64,000 nt of DNA from Prionace glauca (GCA_037974335.1 CM075760.1:32621609-32685608); one strand, 5' to 3'. Counted from the stretch's first letter, positions 1 to 11,019 are shown. Numbers and translations: made by a program. The notes: generated from the letters alone by a model not told the origin.

Positions 1-399
1 AAACTAAACAGTTCAGGGGCTGCTGTAGTACGGAGCACAATATAGTAAATCTCACTTTGTATTTGTTCATCGAACATTCCCAAGGCCGGTACATCACTGC
101 TTAAAAATTACCCAATTCTCCCTCTAAAGTCCGATGTTTCTGCTTCTCTGATAGACACAATATGCTTCAGGGACTTAATTTCTGAGACACCGAGTCAAAC
201 AGTCACATTTCCCACAGATACAAGTGCATTGAAGAAATAAATCAAATTTCACTTCCTGCAGGACAGGAGAAGGAATCAAAAGATTTATAACCAGTCAGGG
301 AGATTCCTGGTCCCAACACAGTGACCACACGCCCTGAAACAGAACAGACACAAACAATTCAACAGTCGAGTTCCCAGCAGAAAGATCTGTTCAATCTGT

Positions 400-2115
400 C
401 AATTTCAAACTGTTGGGTTCTCATTGATCAATAGTCAAGTTACAACAGAAAATCAATAACCTATTTCAAATTAAATGGGTATTCAGAACTCCTCTCGACT
501 TTTAATTATTTCTCTCTGCCTGTATCACTTCGCGAAAATTGTGTAAAAATGTAATTTCGCTGAAAATGAGCAAAAATAACAGATTCAGGACAGTTCAATA
601 TCCCTATCAGAGATACAGTGACACAGTAACAGTTCAATGTCCCTATCAGAGATACAGTGACACAGTAACAGTTCAATGTCCCTATCAGAGATACAGTGAC
701 ACAGTAACAGTTCAATGTCCCTAACAGAGATACAGTGACACAGTAACAGTTCAATGTCCCTAACAGAGATACAGTGACACACTAAGAATTAAACAAACCG
801 GGAAATATTTACATTGAAAATCGTTACCTGATTAGATCTAATTTCTTAATTAAATGTAATCAACAAAATTATCAAGGCAAAACAACTTATCGAGCCGAGC
901 AGTTGAGTAAAGAAATGTTTTGTTTTTGAATTCATTTTGATACAATTAAATATTCTCTAAGACTGATGATATTTTGCACGCTAGTGCAATATTCAAGGTC
1001 TTTTGTTTTGAATTAATCAGCGTTAATATTACATTTTAAGTTATTGTTAATTGTCAGTTAGTTCTCCTGTCAGCTGATTTGTTCTCTGTAATAAAATGAG
1101 TTTTCAATCATTCAAAACGTGCTTCTGCCCCCAACATTGTTAAATAATTAGGTTACAATTAAATCTCAATGTTAAACTATAATTTCAAATTACTGAATGG
1201 AAACATTCAAACATCTATCATTCATTTACTTAAATCTAATCACATTGTAATATTTTACTGTTTCACTTTTACTACAAATATCTTATTACAACGAACAAAC
1301 GTGTTAAAAATGCAGATTTCTGAGTTTGTCCAGACTGTAACGGCCTGGCCGTTTGAAATCAATAATACTGCTTCCGAGATTTAATAATTTAGGCCACCCA
1401 TATAACAACTTCATTACTGAACACATTGTTTAATTAAAGAAGATCTGAATTAAACAGTGCAAACACAGAGACGATAATTGATTCAAATCCTCTGTAACGC
1501 TAAAAACACGATGCAGAATATAAGTCTCAACCTTTTCTTCATTATAATATTTAATAAAAATTAAACATAAGCTTCAGTTAGTATGAATTCTTCCATTCTG
1601 TCATTTATTCTTCCATTCTGTCATTTATTCTGTGTTTGACATTAATGGGAGACATGATGTTATTAAGTGCTGAGCTAATATTATTTTTATAGTATTTATA
1701 ATATCATATTATTTTTATATAAAGTAATCTTTTTGAATTTCAAGCATTTAATTGTCAGTCGGTAGCCAGTTTCTGTTGACACTTTACTACAATTCAAAGA
1801 CAATCATTTGAACAATTTTACTTGAGTGTCAGCGAATTCCATCTGTCAGAAAACTGTGTTCAGTCTGTCAAATTTTTATAAACTGTTTGATTCTAATTGA
1901 TCAAAGGTCAAATTACAACAGTGAAAACATCAATAAAAATTTAAATTAACCTGATGTTCATTTTAAAACTCCCTTTGCCTTTTAACTATTTCTCCCTGAC
2001 TGTCTCAAATCACAAAAACTGGGCAATTATTTTTCTGAAAATGAGGACTTCGAATATAACAGATTCACGGCAGTGTAATGTCCCTAACAGAGGTACAGTG
2101 AATTGTAATTCATGT
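400..2115. repeat. Diverged tandem duplication inside the presumed J-C intron
   Basis: The sequence around 400-660 returns in the same orientation around 1830-2115. Both copies run from a 'tctgtca' block through a 'gatcaa' block and a 'tttctgaaaatgag'-like block to 'cagattca' followed by 'gtccctaacagag'. Divergence and small indels are extensive, so the duplication is old. Only the first copy carries the expanded minisatellite. Confidence 0.6.
592..782. repeat. 39-bp minisatellite, about five units
   Basis: A unit starting 'agttcaatgtccctat' and ending 'gacacagtaac' begins at 592, 631, 670, 709 and 748, so the period is exactly 39 bp. Units are nearly identical; the later ones read 'ccctaacag' where the earlier ones read 'ccctatcag'. 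Because 39 is a multiple of three, short open frames run through it on both strands; these are artefacts of the repeat. Confidence 0.9.
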
Positions 2116-3039
2116 TTTATTTTAATATGTAACCATTAGTTAACATGAATAAAATGCCCTAACATATATTTATTTTATTTTCCGAAACTTTTCTGCTTTA
2201 TCCCTACAAGAATATTCAAAGGCAATTTTATTTTCATTTCGCCAGAACTGCTCAGTTTCACTGAGCGTAAACAATGTAAAAACAATTGAGGAACACTAAA
2301 CAATTTCACAAATTTTGAGATGCGAAAAGTAATTAATTATCTCGGTATCTAATTTAAAAAAATACTTAGAACGGATAATCTGGTTCCAATTGCATAGAAA
2401 AAAATTAATAATCGGATACAAAAATTTCCAAAAAGGAAATTATTCTGCAAAACTCGTATTCCAGTAAATGCGAACTTAATCTGGGATGTACCGATTAATG
2501 CAAAGTGTCTTGTTCAACTGAGCACGGCTGTGAAAACAGCAGGTTATCATTGAAATAGCTTCTGGAATTGTCACAAAATATTTCCAGTCTGGAAAATGTT
2601 AATTGTGTGAAATACACAACAGAACTATTAAAGGGGATTATTGCTAAATTATTAATATAAAATAATCTGTGGTGAATATGGAGTTAAATTACCGATTAAT
2701 AATTCTTTGATTTACATTAATTTTACTATTAAACTTGTTCATGGAAAGTTTGTGATTGCAGTAAAGACTTAGTGTCCGAATGAGCGTTGTAAGTCATGAC
2801 TCACTTGAATTTGTAAGCGTTATTTAAAATTTATAAAAATGCTGTAATATTTTTTAGGTGTTCTTTCCCCCCAGCCTGCTTGTTTTCTCCCTACATGGAT
2901 TTTCAAACTCAAAGATTGTTTCTGTTCAACCAGAAAACATCTAAACTCTCAACGGCACCGTTATACACTATTTAAACAACACAGAAATAATGCCACAAAG
3001 CCAAACCATAGCATAAATTTTAAACATTCACAGTGACTG

Positions 3040-4215
3040 CACCACAGAATCTCCTCAGCAGAAACACAACAAAACACATCAATGAGGGAATGAATCCGTT
3101 TCACAGAAAAACAGATCAATTATCCATTCAACAGAATCAAATGTAACATTGCAAAATAAATCTCAATATCGAATCTAGCAAACCAGCTCTTAACCAATTA
3201 TTAAACTAAACAGAAATCTAGAATAATAGCAATAGCATTGCGAGGAGGTAGAATTTGTCCAACAAATTAGCGTTGAAACTTTATCACATCTTATTCATAT
3301 TGGGTCATATTTCAAACATATTTAAACATTTGGATGGTAAAAGTTCCAGCCATCAAATGCCACCGAGATTAAACATTGCAGATACCCCAAAATCTGAATG
3401 CAGTGACAAACTATGTTCTGAATGAGTGGAGTAAGCCGATATCACTAAAGATTTTAAACATACAAATACAATAAAGCCTGCTTTATTTCTCCCTGCAGTC
3501 ATGCATCAAGCAGTTGCGACCCGCAGAATGTTCATATTCAATCACAAAACGTGTAACAGCTCAGTGTCACTGAGTTCAAACAATGCAGAAACAAAAAATT
3601 AATTCACAAATTTTACGTATTTAGAGTCATCCAGATTCATAATCTCCTCATCAGAGGAAAAAACACGCATCACTGAGAGACTGAACCCCGCTTCATGCGG
3701 AAGCAGCTCAATTCTACAAACACTCTCAACAGAATCAAATATAACATTTACAGAAATGTTTAATATAAATTCCAGCCAATTCGCCCAACACCAAACTAAT
3801 TAATGTTTCGAACAAGCAGAAAATATTGCACAGCAGCACCAGCATTGTGAGTGAGTGGAACATTTTCACTGGATAAATATAGAAATGTTAGATTTTTTAA
3901 ATTTTTGGTTTAAATTTCAAACACTTGTGCAGTAGATGGTACAAACAGTAGATGGCCACTAGATGTCACCGAGATTAAACGCTGCAGAAACGCTGAATTG
4001 TATAACAGACATTCGGATTTTAAAGTAACCCAACCACACAGTGTAACCTCAACAGATAAACACAACATCCCAACAATTTGGGACTGAATCCCTCAGCAGC
4101 ATCTATTGTCCAGAAAGAGCAGAATTCTAAAACCCCTTCGCAGCAGATTCACAGGAAACATTGTAACAATTCTCAACCGAGAATCCACCAAACTCACATT
4201 TATGTTACCACATGG
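3040..4215. repeat. Three diverged direct repeats near the J segment
   Basis: Blocks at about 3045-3255, 3637-3860 and 4018-4215 share an ordered series of words: 'ctcctca'/'cctcaaca', 'aaacacaac', 'gactgaatcc', 'cagaatcaaat' or 'cagattcacag', 'aacatt', then a 'ccaacaaa'-type end. They are in the same orientation and strongly diverged. They may be remnants of an old tandem array in the intron. Confidence 0.5.
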
Positions 4216-4288
4216 ATTATTAGTACAGATAAAAATATAAAACAAAGACACATGTAAACCAGTTACTCAATAAGTGGATGGTTCTTAC

Positions 4289-4336
4289 CTGTAGTCACCG
4301 TCACCATGGTCCCTTGTCCCCAGTAATCAAAGTAGT
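4289..4336 (-). CDS. Ig heavy-chain J segment (germline)
   Basis: On the minus strand this 48-nt segment reads YFDYWGQGTMVTVTT, with the WGxG motif that marks a heavy-chain J. It ends in a consensus splice donor (exon G at 4289, then GTAAGAA). It starts directly after recombination heptamer CACTGTG. It encodes framework 4 of the antibody V domain after joining to V and D, and is then spliced to a constant exon. It lies about 390 bp beyond D2 and 1.2 kb from V, typical of shark IgM clusters. It is unrearranged and intact. Confidence 0.95.
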
Positions 4337-4375
4337 CACAGTGTCACATTCCGTAGGCTGTGTCATACAATAACC
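4337..4375 (-). promoter_or_regulatory. J recombination signal, 23-bp spacer
   Basis: Read on the minus strand: nonamer GGTTATTGT (4367-4375), a 23-bp spacer (4344-4366) and heptamer CACTGTG (4337-4343) against the J coding end. Under the 12/23 rule it can pair with the 12-bp-spacer signal on the J side of D2. Confidence 0.93.
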
Positions 4376-4699
4376 GTCCCTGCACAAAATAGAGACAAAA
4401 TCACCATTATTTTAAATATCCACAAACCCAAGGAAAAGCAAAATCAATTAATGTTTATTAAATTATAATTGTATTTCTGGATATCATTTGACATTCATAA
4501 ATGACCTAAAGTTTTATATTTCACAGAGTGACACGTGAACATGTTGTTGAAAACACACATCGATAATTGAGTAATTATCAAGATTTTCCATGTTTATTCT
4601 TGTCATGTGGTCAGTGCTGGACATAAATAATACTGTACTGTGATTACAGTAGGGATTTAAAAGTGACACTAATCCAGTTTCAGTCAATCAGTGCTGAGG

Positions 4700-4767
4700 G
4701 GTTTTTGTATTGACAGTAACTGCTGTGCCATCCAGCTATCACAGTGAGACACAGCATGACAAATACT
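4700..4767 (-). other. Ig heavy-chain D2 segment with both recombination signals
   Basis: The 12-bp D core is 4728-4739 (minus strand ATAGCTGGATGG). The V-facing signal is nonamer AGTATTTGT (4759-4767), 12-bp spacer, heptamer CACTGTG (4740-4746). The J-facing signal is heptamer CACAGCA (4721-4727), 12-bp spacer, nonamer ACAAAAACC (4700-4708). Two 12-bp spacers let it join to J (23) on one side and to the 22-bp signal of D1 on the other, as known for D2 of shark clusters. Confidence 0.92.
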
Positions 4768-5076
4768 GAGGCGGACTGTTAACTATAAAATACAGACAGT
4801 TAATTTCACTGCTATTTCAAAAGCCTGTTTCCAGCTCGTTAAGGGTGACTCAGTGAGATATTTCAATTTTTACTGGTCATGATATTGATAAAGGGGGTTA
4901 GAAACTTTTACACTCTCTGTGCACATTCAGTGTGTAAATCAATAACAATAAAATTGAAGCATTTTACATCTTAAAAAGAAACAATGTTGTTTCTCAGTAT
5001 TATTCTGTTGAACCCTCATTTACTTTGGCATTCGGCAATGGCATTGGTCACCAATTTAAGCAACGTCCTTTTCTGA

Positions 5077-5157
5077 GGTTTTTGTATGAGGATGGCGCTT
5101 TTCTCAGCACTGTGACTCCCATAGTATCTCACAGTGACACACACCCATACAGAAACT
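5077..5157 (-). other. Ig heavy-chain D1 segment with both recombination signals
   Basis: The 15-bp D core is 5115-5129 (minus strand AGATACTATGGGAGT). The V-facing signal is nonamer AGTTTCTGT (5149-5157), 12-bp spacer, heptamer CACTGTG (5130-5136). The D2-facing signal is heptamer CACAGTG (5108-5114), 22-bp spacer (5086-5107), nonamer ACAAAAACC (5077-5085). The 12/22 arrangement permits V-to-D1 and D1-to-D2 joining and matches shark D1 segments. Confidence 0.92.
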
Positions 5158-5505
5158 GCACTCACTCTGTTCAGTACTGCTGTTCAATATTCACTTTAAA
5201 TGGACCATTAGTTTTGCTCTAATGTAAAATGTAGGCAACTGTTTAGATAACACAATCTATCAGGAATATTAAAAAGGGTAATATATCGTGTGTGGTACTT
5301 GCGGACACTACAATGAATATAAAGTCAGTGAAAAGTTCACCTGTTATATGGGTGAGATTGGGAAGATTTACTGTTAAAGGCTTTCTGTGTTACTTTAATT
5401 TAAAACACGATTATAGTTTGTTTCTGACCACCCTCGATCATATTGCATTGAGAACAGATACTGACCTTCAGATTATGATGGAAGTTGCGGAATCCCCTCT
5501 CGGGC

Positions 5506-5544
5506 TGTTCTTGTCCGGGTGCAGCCCTGGATCCTCTCGCTGTG
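5506..5544 (-). promoter_or_regulatory. VH recombination signal, 23-bp spacer
   Basis: Directly after the V coding end on the minus strand: heptamer CACAGCG (5538-5544), a 23-bp spacer (5515-5537) and nonamer ACAAGAACA (5506-5514). The heptamer starts with the conserved CACA, and the nonamer departs from the consensus at its central A run. It pairs with the 12-bp-spacer signal of D1. Confidence 0.92.
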
Positions 5545-6028
5545 GCCTCTTGCACAGTAATAGATGGCCGTGTCTTCAATCTTTAGGCTCCTCATGTCCA
5601 AAGAGAAGATGTTGTTTGAAGTGTCTTTGGACGCAGTAAACCGACCCTTAATTGATGGGGCGTAGCTGTTGCTGGATGAACTTTTGTAGTAAACCAGCCA
5701 CTCCAGGCCCTGTCCGGGAACCTGTCGGATCCAGTACATCCAGTAGCTGCTAAGATCGAACCCGCTGGTTTTACAGGTCAGTTTCAGGGAGCCTCCGGGA
5801 CGCCCGGTCTCTGCCTCTGGCTGGGTCAACACAACATCCGACTGGACACCTGTAAAAATAGATCAAAAACACCAGGGATTAATCTTAGTGAAATGATTGC
5901 TGACTCTGGAACATTCCAGAGAGAGACTAACACTGAGACAGTAACAGTGAGAAACTTGAACAATAATAAAAAAAATACTCACCAGATAAGAAAGTCAGCA
6001 ACAAACTGAGAGAAATGGCCGACCTCAT
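5545..6028 (-). CDS. Germline Ig heavy-chain V segment (shark IgM type)
   Basis: Two exons on the minus strand. The leader exon (6028 down to 5983, 46 nt) encodes the hydrophobic signal [15 protein letters not shown] plus the first base of a split Gly codon, followed by a GTGAGT donor. The V exon (5849 down to 5545, 305 nt) follows a TTTTTACAG acceptor and starts [15 protein letters not shown]. It keeps the landmarks of a VH domain: first Cys in '[10 protein letters not shown]', Trp in '[15 protein letters not shown]', '[11 protein letters not shown]', and '[11 protein letters not shown]' with the second Cys. No stop or frameshift interrupts it. The product is the antigen-binding V domain of secreted or membrane antibody in B cells. 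The segment is unrearranged, with its own 23-bp signal, D1, D2 and J downstream, so it looks usable. The intron is 133 bp. Confidence 0.95.
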
Positions 6029-6117
6029 CTTTCTGATGATTTGGGGGAAATGGTTGTGTCAGGAACTCAGTGAACAAACCAGCTCCCGGACTGTTGGATT
6101 CCGGTCTCAGTGAGCGG

Positions 6118-6127
6118 TATTTAAATA
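6118..6127 (-). promoter_or_regulatory. TATA box of the VH promoter
   Basis: TATTTAAATA, a perfect palindrome, lies about 90 bp before the leader ATG on the minus strand. It is the only convincing core promoter element seen. The ATGCAAAT octamer typical of mammalian V promoters was not found within about 150 bp upstream; instead a GC-rich block with 'ggcggcgcctgg'-type repeats lies at 6140-6195. Confidence 0.7.
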
Positions 6128-6539
6128 CCCGGCAGAAGGGGGCGGCTTTCCAGGCGCCGCCTGTTGATTCCCTGCTGGAGGCGGCGCCTGGATCCACGTC
6201 CCACCTTCCACACCCCCAACAGAATGGACTCGGAGATTTACAATAGATTAATATTAAAATGGGCATTTTATCTGTATTGGGATATTTATTTGGCTGAAAT
6301 GTTCATTGTATTGTCCCCATTATTTCTGATGGTGATGTTACAGTTCATCATTTATTTATTTAAATAAGTAATTCCATTGTAAAAATGGTGATTTTATTAC
6401 CACACCCCCAACAAGAAAATAAATCTGAAAATGATGAACTAACATTTTGGAACATTAGACAATTTTTCAACAATTCCGTGTCTCTGCCACATTACAATAA
6501 TAAAGCACAATTTATCAGAAGTAATACCATCGATTTCTG

Positions 6540-7535
6540 TAATTAAATGTGTAGAATATACAAAGTGATTCTATTTACAGTTGGACGGCTATCACTGAAC
6601 AATTTGGGTTTGGAGATGAGAAGAAACTCTCACACAATACAATGTTCCTCCTTATATTTTCAAATTGTCCCAATCTCGAAGACAGGCCTTTGAAAATAAT
6701 GAGAATCCCAACCTCCTGATACCTAAATAGTGAGTTGACAGAGAAACATAAAATTAAATGGATTTTTGACACAGAAGTTAACGAATCGGAACGGACACTG
6801 AGATCATTAAAGTTCTCCTTCAGTATCCAAATCTTTGCAGCTTACTCTATTGGCTCTCTCTCTCTCTCTCTCATTTCATGAAGTGATTAATAAACAGACT
6901 TTAATTATTGGAATGAAGTTTACTCGGAAACTATACAAATGAAAAAAATCATCCGGTCACTTTATTGTTTTGCGATACTATTTACTCAGATAATGAACAG
7001 GACACTGAATGAAAATATTTGATTAGAATGATTACGATTTAAATTGTGGGAATTAAACATTTACTGTTTAAATGTCTGAATCCCATGTTGTCCATTGAGC
7101 TTCACGCTAATCTGTCCCACACAGTATTTGGCAGCAATCCAGGCTGGTGTCAAATGCTCAAAGTTATTGACAGGAAACATCTGGGGGTGTTTGTGCAGTA
7201 GATCAAAGATCAGTTTCATCAGCACTGACCGCTTAGCTCCAAGCCAACTTAAAACCCTGCATGTTGTCAGTAAGGTCTATTTATAAACAAATCTACCCAG
7301 CAACAGTACTGGAGGCACTTGAATTTTTGGAAGTTATAAATCTAGATGATGTTTCCCCATCTCTAAAGAAAGGATTATTTTCCACCTTCTCTGGCACTCA
7401 ATTAACAACAATGATGATTTTTCCAACACATCAGGATATTGTGATGGACGGACAGAAATAATCACAGGCAGACTGAAAAATGGCTCAGAGAGATGATACA
7501 TGCTGTTATATGTGAGCATGCACATTTATATTTTA
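6540..7535 (-). repeat. VH 5' flank, first copy of a duplicated segment
   Basis: This region upstream of the V segment is alignable, with gaps, to 14,840-16,820. Shared landmarks include 'ggctatcactg', 'gacagagaa' then 'aatcggaacggacac', 'cgctaatctgtcccac' then 'cagtatttggcagca', and 'ctatttataaacaaatct'. A (TC)n tract lies at 6853-6872. No gene was recognised. Small open frames here have no support from family or codon pattern. Confidence 0.7.
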
Positions 7536-7539
7536 TCTC

Positions 7540-7860
7540 CTTTTATCTTTCCATGGGATGTTTGTTTGGAAAGACCAACACTCTTTGCCTGTCCCAAATT
7601 CCTTTAAATTAACTGGTTTTCTTGGACACTTCTGTAGATATTAAAGCGTCAGCTATTTTGCTTTCAGTCTGCAGTTATATCCTTGTGAGACAATGTAGCG
7701 ATGGCAGATTTCCTCCATTGGGGAATCAGAGCGGTTCCAATGATCGCAATTAGTATCCATTCCAGATTTATCAATAGAATTCAAAATCTACCTGCGGGAA
7801 CGGCCCGACTTAAATCCCCGTCCTCACATCATTGCCCTGGACCTCTGGATCACTGGATCA
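7540..7860 (-). mobile_element. tRNA-derived SINE, antisense, old
   Basis: On the minus strand the order is tRNA-like head (right end), a body with 'attgaattca', and a tail near 7540 ending in 'catcccatgga'-like sequence. The matching element at 16,825-17,095 lies at the corresponding place in the duplicate flank, so the insertion came before the duplication. Confidence 0.65.
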
Positions 7861-8450
7861 ATTAAAATAATTGATGTCACCATCTACACAAACAATAAAT
7901 GTATGACTGTGTTGACACAGGAATGAATGGCATTTGAATGACTGATGGATGAATGACTGTTGGATGCCTGAATATTTTGATTGAGGAAATAGTGAACGGA
8001 CTGGTGGATTCATTGATAAATGGTGCTGAATGATGTTGTTCTATATTTCCATATTTGTGTTTGACTACTTCATAAATTGAAACAACTCCTTTATTCAATG
8101 TGTGCCCATCTAATACCTTCAATCCTTCCAGAGTGTCTGGGTGAAATACATTTCTCGGGAGTTAGCAAGCTGATCCTCTTGAAGAGTAGGGGGAGATTTT
8201 CCTGCAGTTCGGATGGTTCATTTCTCTGCTGATGCTGAATCTTCAAATCCAGGACAGAAAGAGAGAGCATGATATGGTTGAGGAGGAATGATTGTACTAT
8301 ATAAAATACTGGCTCTTTCATATACAACAAATTAATCAACAAACCCTCACCCAAATTAGTGAAGGCAACAGGGTGAAAAGTAAATAAGGTGGCAACAGAA
8401 ATATTTGTGAAACTTACTGGAAAACTACAAGTGTCACTTGTAGGCTTGTA
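7861..8450. other. No recognised feature
   Basis: AT-rich sequence with short open frames on the minus strand (7877-8354) that show no recognisable domain, signal peptide or splice structure. I see nothing that supports a gene. Confidence 0.5.
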
Positions 8451-8890
8451 CTAGGCTTGTACTCGTTGGAGTTTAGAAGAATGAGGAGAGATCTCATTGA
8501 GACGTATGAGATGATGAATGGGATGGATAGGATAAAGGTGGAAAGACTCTTCCAGCTCAGAAAGGACAATAGGACTAGGGGGCACACCCTCAAGATAAAG
8601 GGGGGAGGGCGGTTTATAACGGAGTTGAGGAAGAATTTCTTCAGTCAAAGGGTGGTGAATCTCTGTAATTCTCTGCCCGTTGAAGTGGTGGAGGCTGCCT
8701 CGCTAAATATTTTTAAGACGCGGGTTGATGGGCTTTTGATAAGCGAGGGGATTAAGGTTTATGGGGAGAGGGCGGGAATGTGGAACTGAGCCACGACAGA
8801 TCAGCCATGATCTTATTGAATGGCGGGGCAGGCTCGAAGGGCTAGATGGCCCACTCCTACTCCTATTTCTTATGTTCTTATGTTCTTATG
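8451..8890 (+). mobile_element. CR1-like LINE, 5'-truncated 3' end
   Basis: Begins in the C-terminal part of the reverse-transcriptase ORF ('LYSLEFRRMRRDLIETYEMM' at its start) and continues to 'GERAGMWN' and a stop at 8787-8789. The 3' UTR 'cagatcagccatgatc...' ends in repeated 'ttcttatg' at 8866-8890. This is the commonest LINE family of the window; other copies are listed separately. The 5' truncation is typical of incomplete target-primed reverse transcription. Confidence 0.9.
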
Positions 8891-8894
8891 TCAC

Positions 8895-9220
8895 ATTATT
8901 TCCCAAAACAATGTAATACTGAATCGGAATTTAAAGATTCAGTAACTTCACATGAAGTACAGGTTGTTTCATTTATATCATCACTTTGAATTTCATTCCA
9001 ATAATTAAAGTCTGTTTATTAATCACTTCATGAAATGCGAGAGAGAGATGTTGGTGGGCCCAGTTCCCCAGTGAAGTAAAATCGGTGCAATGACATGAAA
9101 TAATATTAAAACAACATCATAAAACTGACATGAACACCGGGGATTCCTGGCATATTCTGAAAGTTCTGCACGCTATTGTCAGGGAAGTTGCATAAATTTC
9201 CTGTGAGATGGGAATAACAG
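8895..9220 (+). repeat. Inverted third copy of part of the VH 5' flank
   Basis: The reverse complement matches 6856-6945 (the 'tcatgaagtgattaataaac' block with the TC tract) and 16,000-16,240 ('gtgcagaac', 'attgcactgat', 'tcaacatctct' blocks). Orientation is opposite to both other copies. It lies directly after a LINE 3' end. Confidence 0.65.
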
Positions 9221-9424
9221 AAATAATAGATACTATTTCGAGACACACACACAAGCTGCATCAATTCACAGAGTGATCCCAAATATCATAACAAACTTCT
9301 TCATCCTAAACTAATCAACATCTCAATCACGAACTATATCCTAAAAAAATCCTAATCCCTATCCACCCACATCATTTCTCAATGTCATCACTCTCTTCAA
9401 TTTCCTCCAAATAACAAAAAAAAA
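9221..9424. other. No recognised feature
   Basis: AT-rich sequence linking the inverted flank copy and a dispersed repeat. Nothing recognised. Confidence 0.5.
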
Positions 9425-9545
9425 TCACACTGACTCGAAACGTTGGCTCTATTCTCTCGCCACACGTGCTATCAGACCCGTTGAGTTTTTCCAACATTCA
9501 TTATCGTTGTTTCAGTTTCCAGAATCTGCAGTATTTTGCTTTTAT
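9425..9545 (+). mobile_element. Short dispersed repeat ('gactcgaaacgtt' family)
   Basis: Runs from 'gactcgaaacgttggct' through 'gttgagtttttccaacatt' to 'atctgcagtattttgctttt'. Relatives occur at 13,445-13,545 (+), 13,801-13,945 (-), 52,205-52,285 and 52,565-52,652 (+). It looks like a non-coding SINE-like element; I cannot assign a named family. Confidence 0.6.
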
Positions 9546-9639
9546 CAAACTGATGATCATAATTGGTGAACTAATTGTTTATCTGTGTGAATTGATGATA
9601 ACTGGGGAATTGGAACAACCTCGCCTGAAAATTCCTCTC

Positions 9640-9850
9640 CAAGACACTCACAAACCTCACTTGGACCACTCCTTTAATTACGCTGCGTCGGAGTCCAGGA
9701 ACACCCTCCCTAAGAGCACGGTCGGTGTACCTACACTGCAGGTTCTGCAGCAATTGAATAAGGCGGTTCACCACCAGCTTACCGAATGCAATTAGCAATG
9801 GGGAATAAATGGGGGCCGAGGCAACGTCGCTTTCTTATCACAGAGTAATT
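9640..9850 (+). mobile_element. LINE 3' end (second LINE family)
   Basis: Contains a degenerate C-terminal coding end ('tcggagtccaggaacacc') and the tail 'gcaattagcaatggggaat' followed by 'aaatg'. The same family supplies the RT relic at 22,430-23,460 and the piece at 17,985-18,185. Its tail resembles that of the tRNA-derived SINE in this window, as expected if the SINE uses this LINE's machinery. Confidence 0.65.
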
Positions 9851-10679
9851 GTAAATATACTCCTCATTATATATGAATGAGATCTGGTTAATGAAATTAT
9901 TAAATTGCAAATGGATGGTAATTGATGAAAATAATTACGATCTGTCTGAACTTTTTTTTATATTCTCCTTATTCGTATCATTAATTACTCAGCACTGTCT
10001 CAGTTCATGTCTAAGAAGTTCCTATATCAGTAAAACTGTGCGAGATACTGCCTCAGTTTTATTCTCCTTGACAATGTTATTTTTAAAACTGTTTCTTTCA
10101 CGGGATATGGGTCTCATTGGAATTTGGCATTTGACCATCCCCACATGGCACTTGGCACTAACACATTACTATTTTCTTGAACCAGGCCCCTGTTTATCTT
10201 AAAATACAGCCTGGCTCTGTTAATACTCTGCTAGACCAGAGCTCAGTTTACATTGCACACGGCATTCTCTCTGGTTATGTAATATTTGAGACTCACCCTA
10301 TATATATTTCACTGTGGCAATTTTGTTCCTGCACTAACTATGCCTCTCTTTGAATTAGGTTTGTTTTACTCCACGGTTTTGTGAGAAGAAGAGATAATAT
10401 GTTGGGATAAAAAAGATTGTTATCAGGCAAGATCCAGAAACGGGCAGTATTGGATCAGCAGTATTTTATTGTGCTGTAATTTTCTTTGTTTTTTTGTTCT
10501 TCATTGACAGTGAATGCTACACAGGACTTGATATCCACTTTCATTGCAGCCAGCAGAAGTAGATTTCAGATTTCTTTTCCAGTGTCCAAAACCTCACACG
10601 GTTTGTCCTTGCAGAAGGATGCAGAGAATTGTGTTCTCCCAGCCACTTTAATCATTACTGGCATTGACCAGTGCAGTAA
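9851..10679. other. Mostly unrecognised sequence with a SINE scrap
   Basis: A short antisense scrap of the tRNA-derived SINE is likely at about 10,095-10,165 ('ttcacgggatatgggt'). The rest is AT-rich and shows no gene-like open frame, splice pattern or RNA gene. Confidence 0.4.
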
Positions 10680-10910
10680 AAACTGAGACCATGTCTAATA
10701 CAATATAAACGTGGATATGGACAATTGCAGAAATAAGATTGCATCGACTTTGATACAAACAGAGAGAGATCTAAATTAATATAAACAGAGACAATGTCTC
10801 GTTTAATATAAACAGAAACATAGTGACATACAATATAAGCAGGGACAGCGTCTAATTTAGTACAGACAGATAATATATCCAATTTACTCTGTGCAAAGAC
10901 AGACAACATA
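10680..10910. repeat. Degenerate short tandem motif 'tataaacagagaca'
   Basis: Variants of 'taatataaacagagaca' recur every 35-45 bp (for example near 10,697, 10,776, 10,810 and 10,841). Related words recur at 11,190-11,280 and 31,780-32,090, and in reverse complement at 25.2-26.1 kb and 46.4-46.7 kb. Confidence 0.55.
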
Positions 10911-11019
10911 ACATTCTACATGCAAGATAGAATGAGTTAGGGTCCAGTGGAAAATAAACGAAGGCATGGCTCATAATACGAGCTGACACAGGGTAAATTT
11001 ACTGTAATATAAAGATACT

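Larger units (their letters stand above)
1..4286 (-). other. Presumed J-to-constant intron of the Ig heavy-chain cluster
   Basis: This AT-rich stretch follows the J segment splice donor in the direction of transcription (minus strand). I found no constant-domain exon in it: no frame shows the paired cysteines and tryptophan of an Ig C domain. The first CH exon is therefore expected before position 1, or the cluster lacks one. The stretch holds a 39-bp minisatellite and diverged internal duplications listed separately. Calling it an intron is inference from its place after the J donor. Confidence 0.55.

Noticed and set aside
506-782. Open frames with repeated 'CHCISVRDIELL'-like peptides
   Set aside because: They are readings of the 39-bp minisatellite, whose period is a multiple of three.
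5292-5639. Plus-strand open frame of 115 codons
   Set aside because: It is the antisense shadow of the VH exon and its recombination signal.
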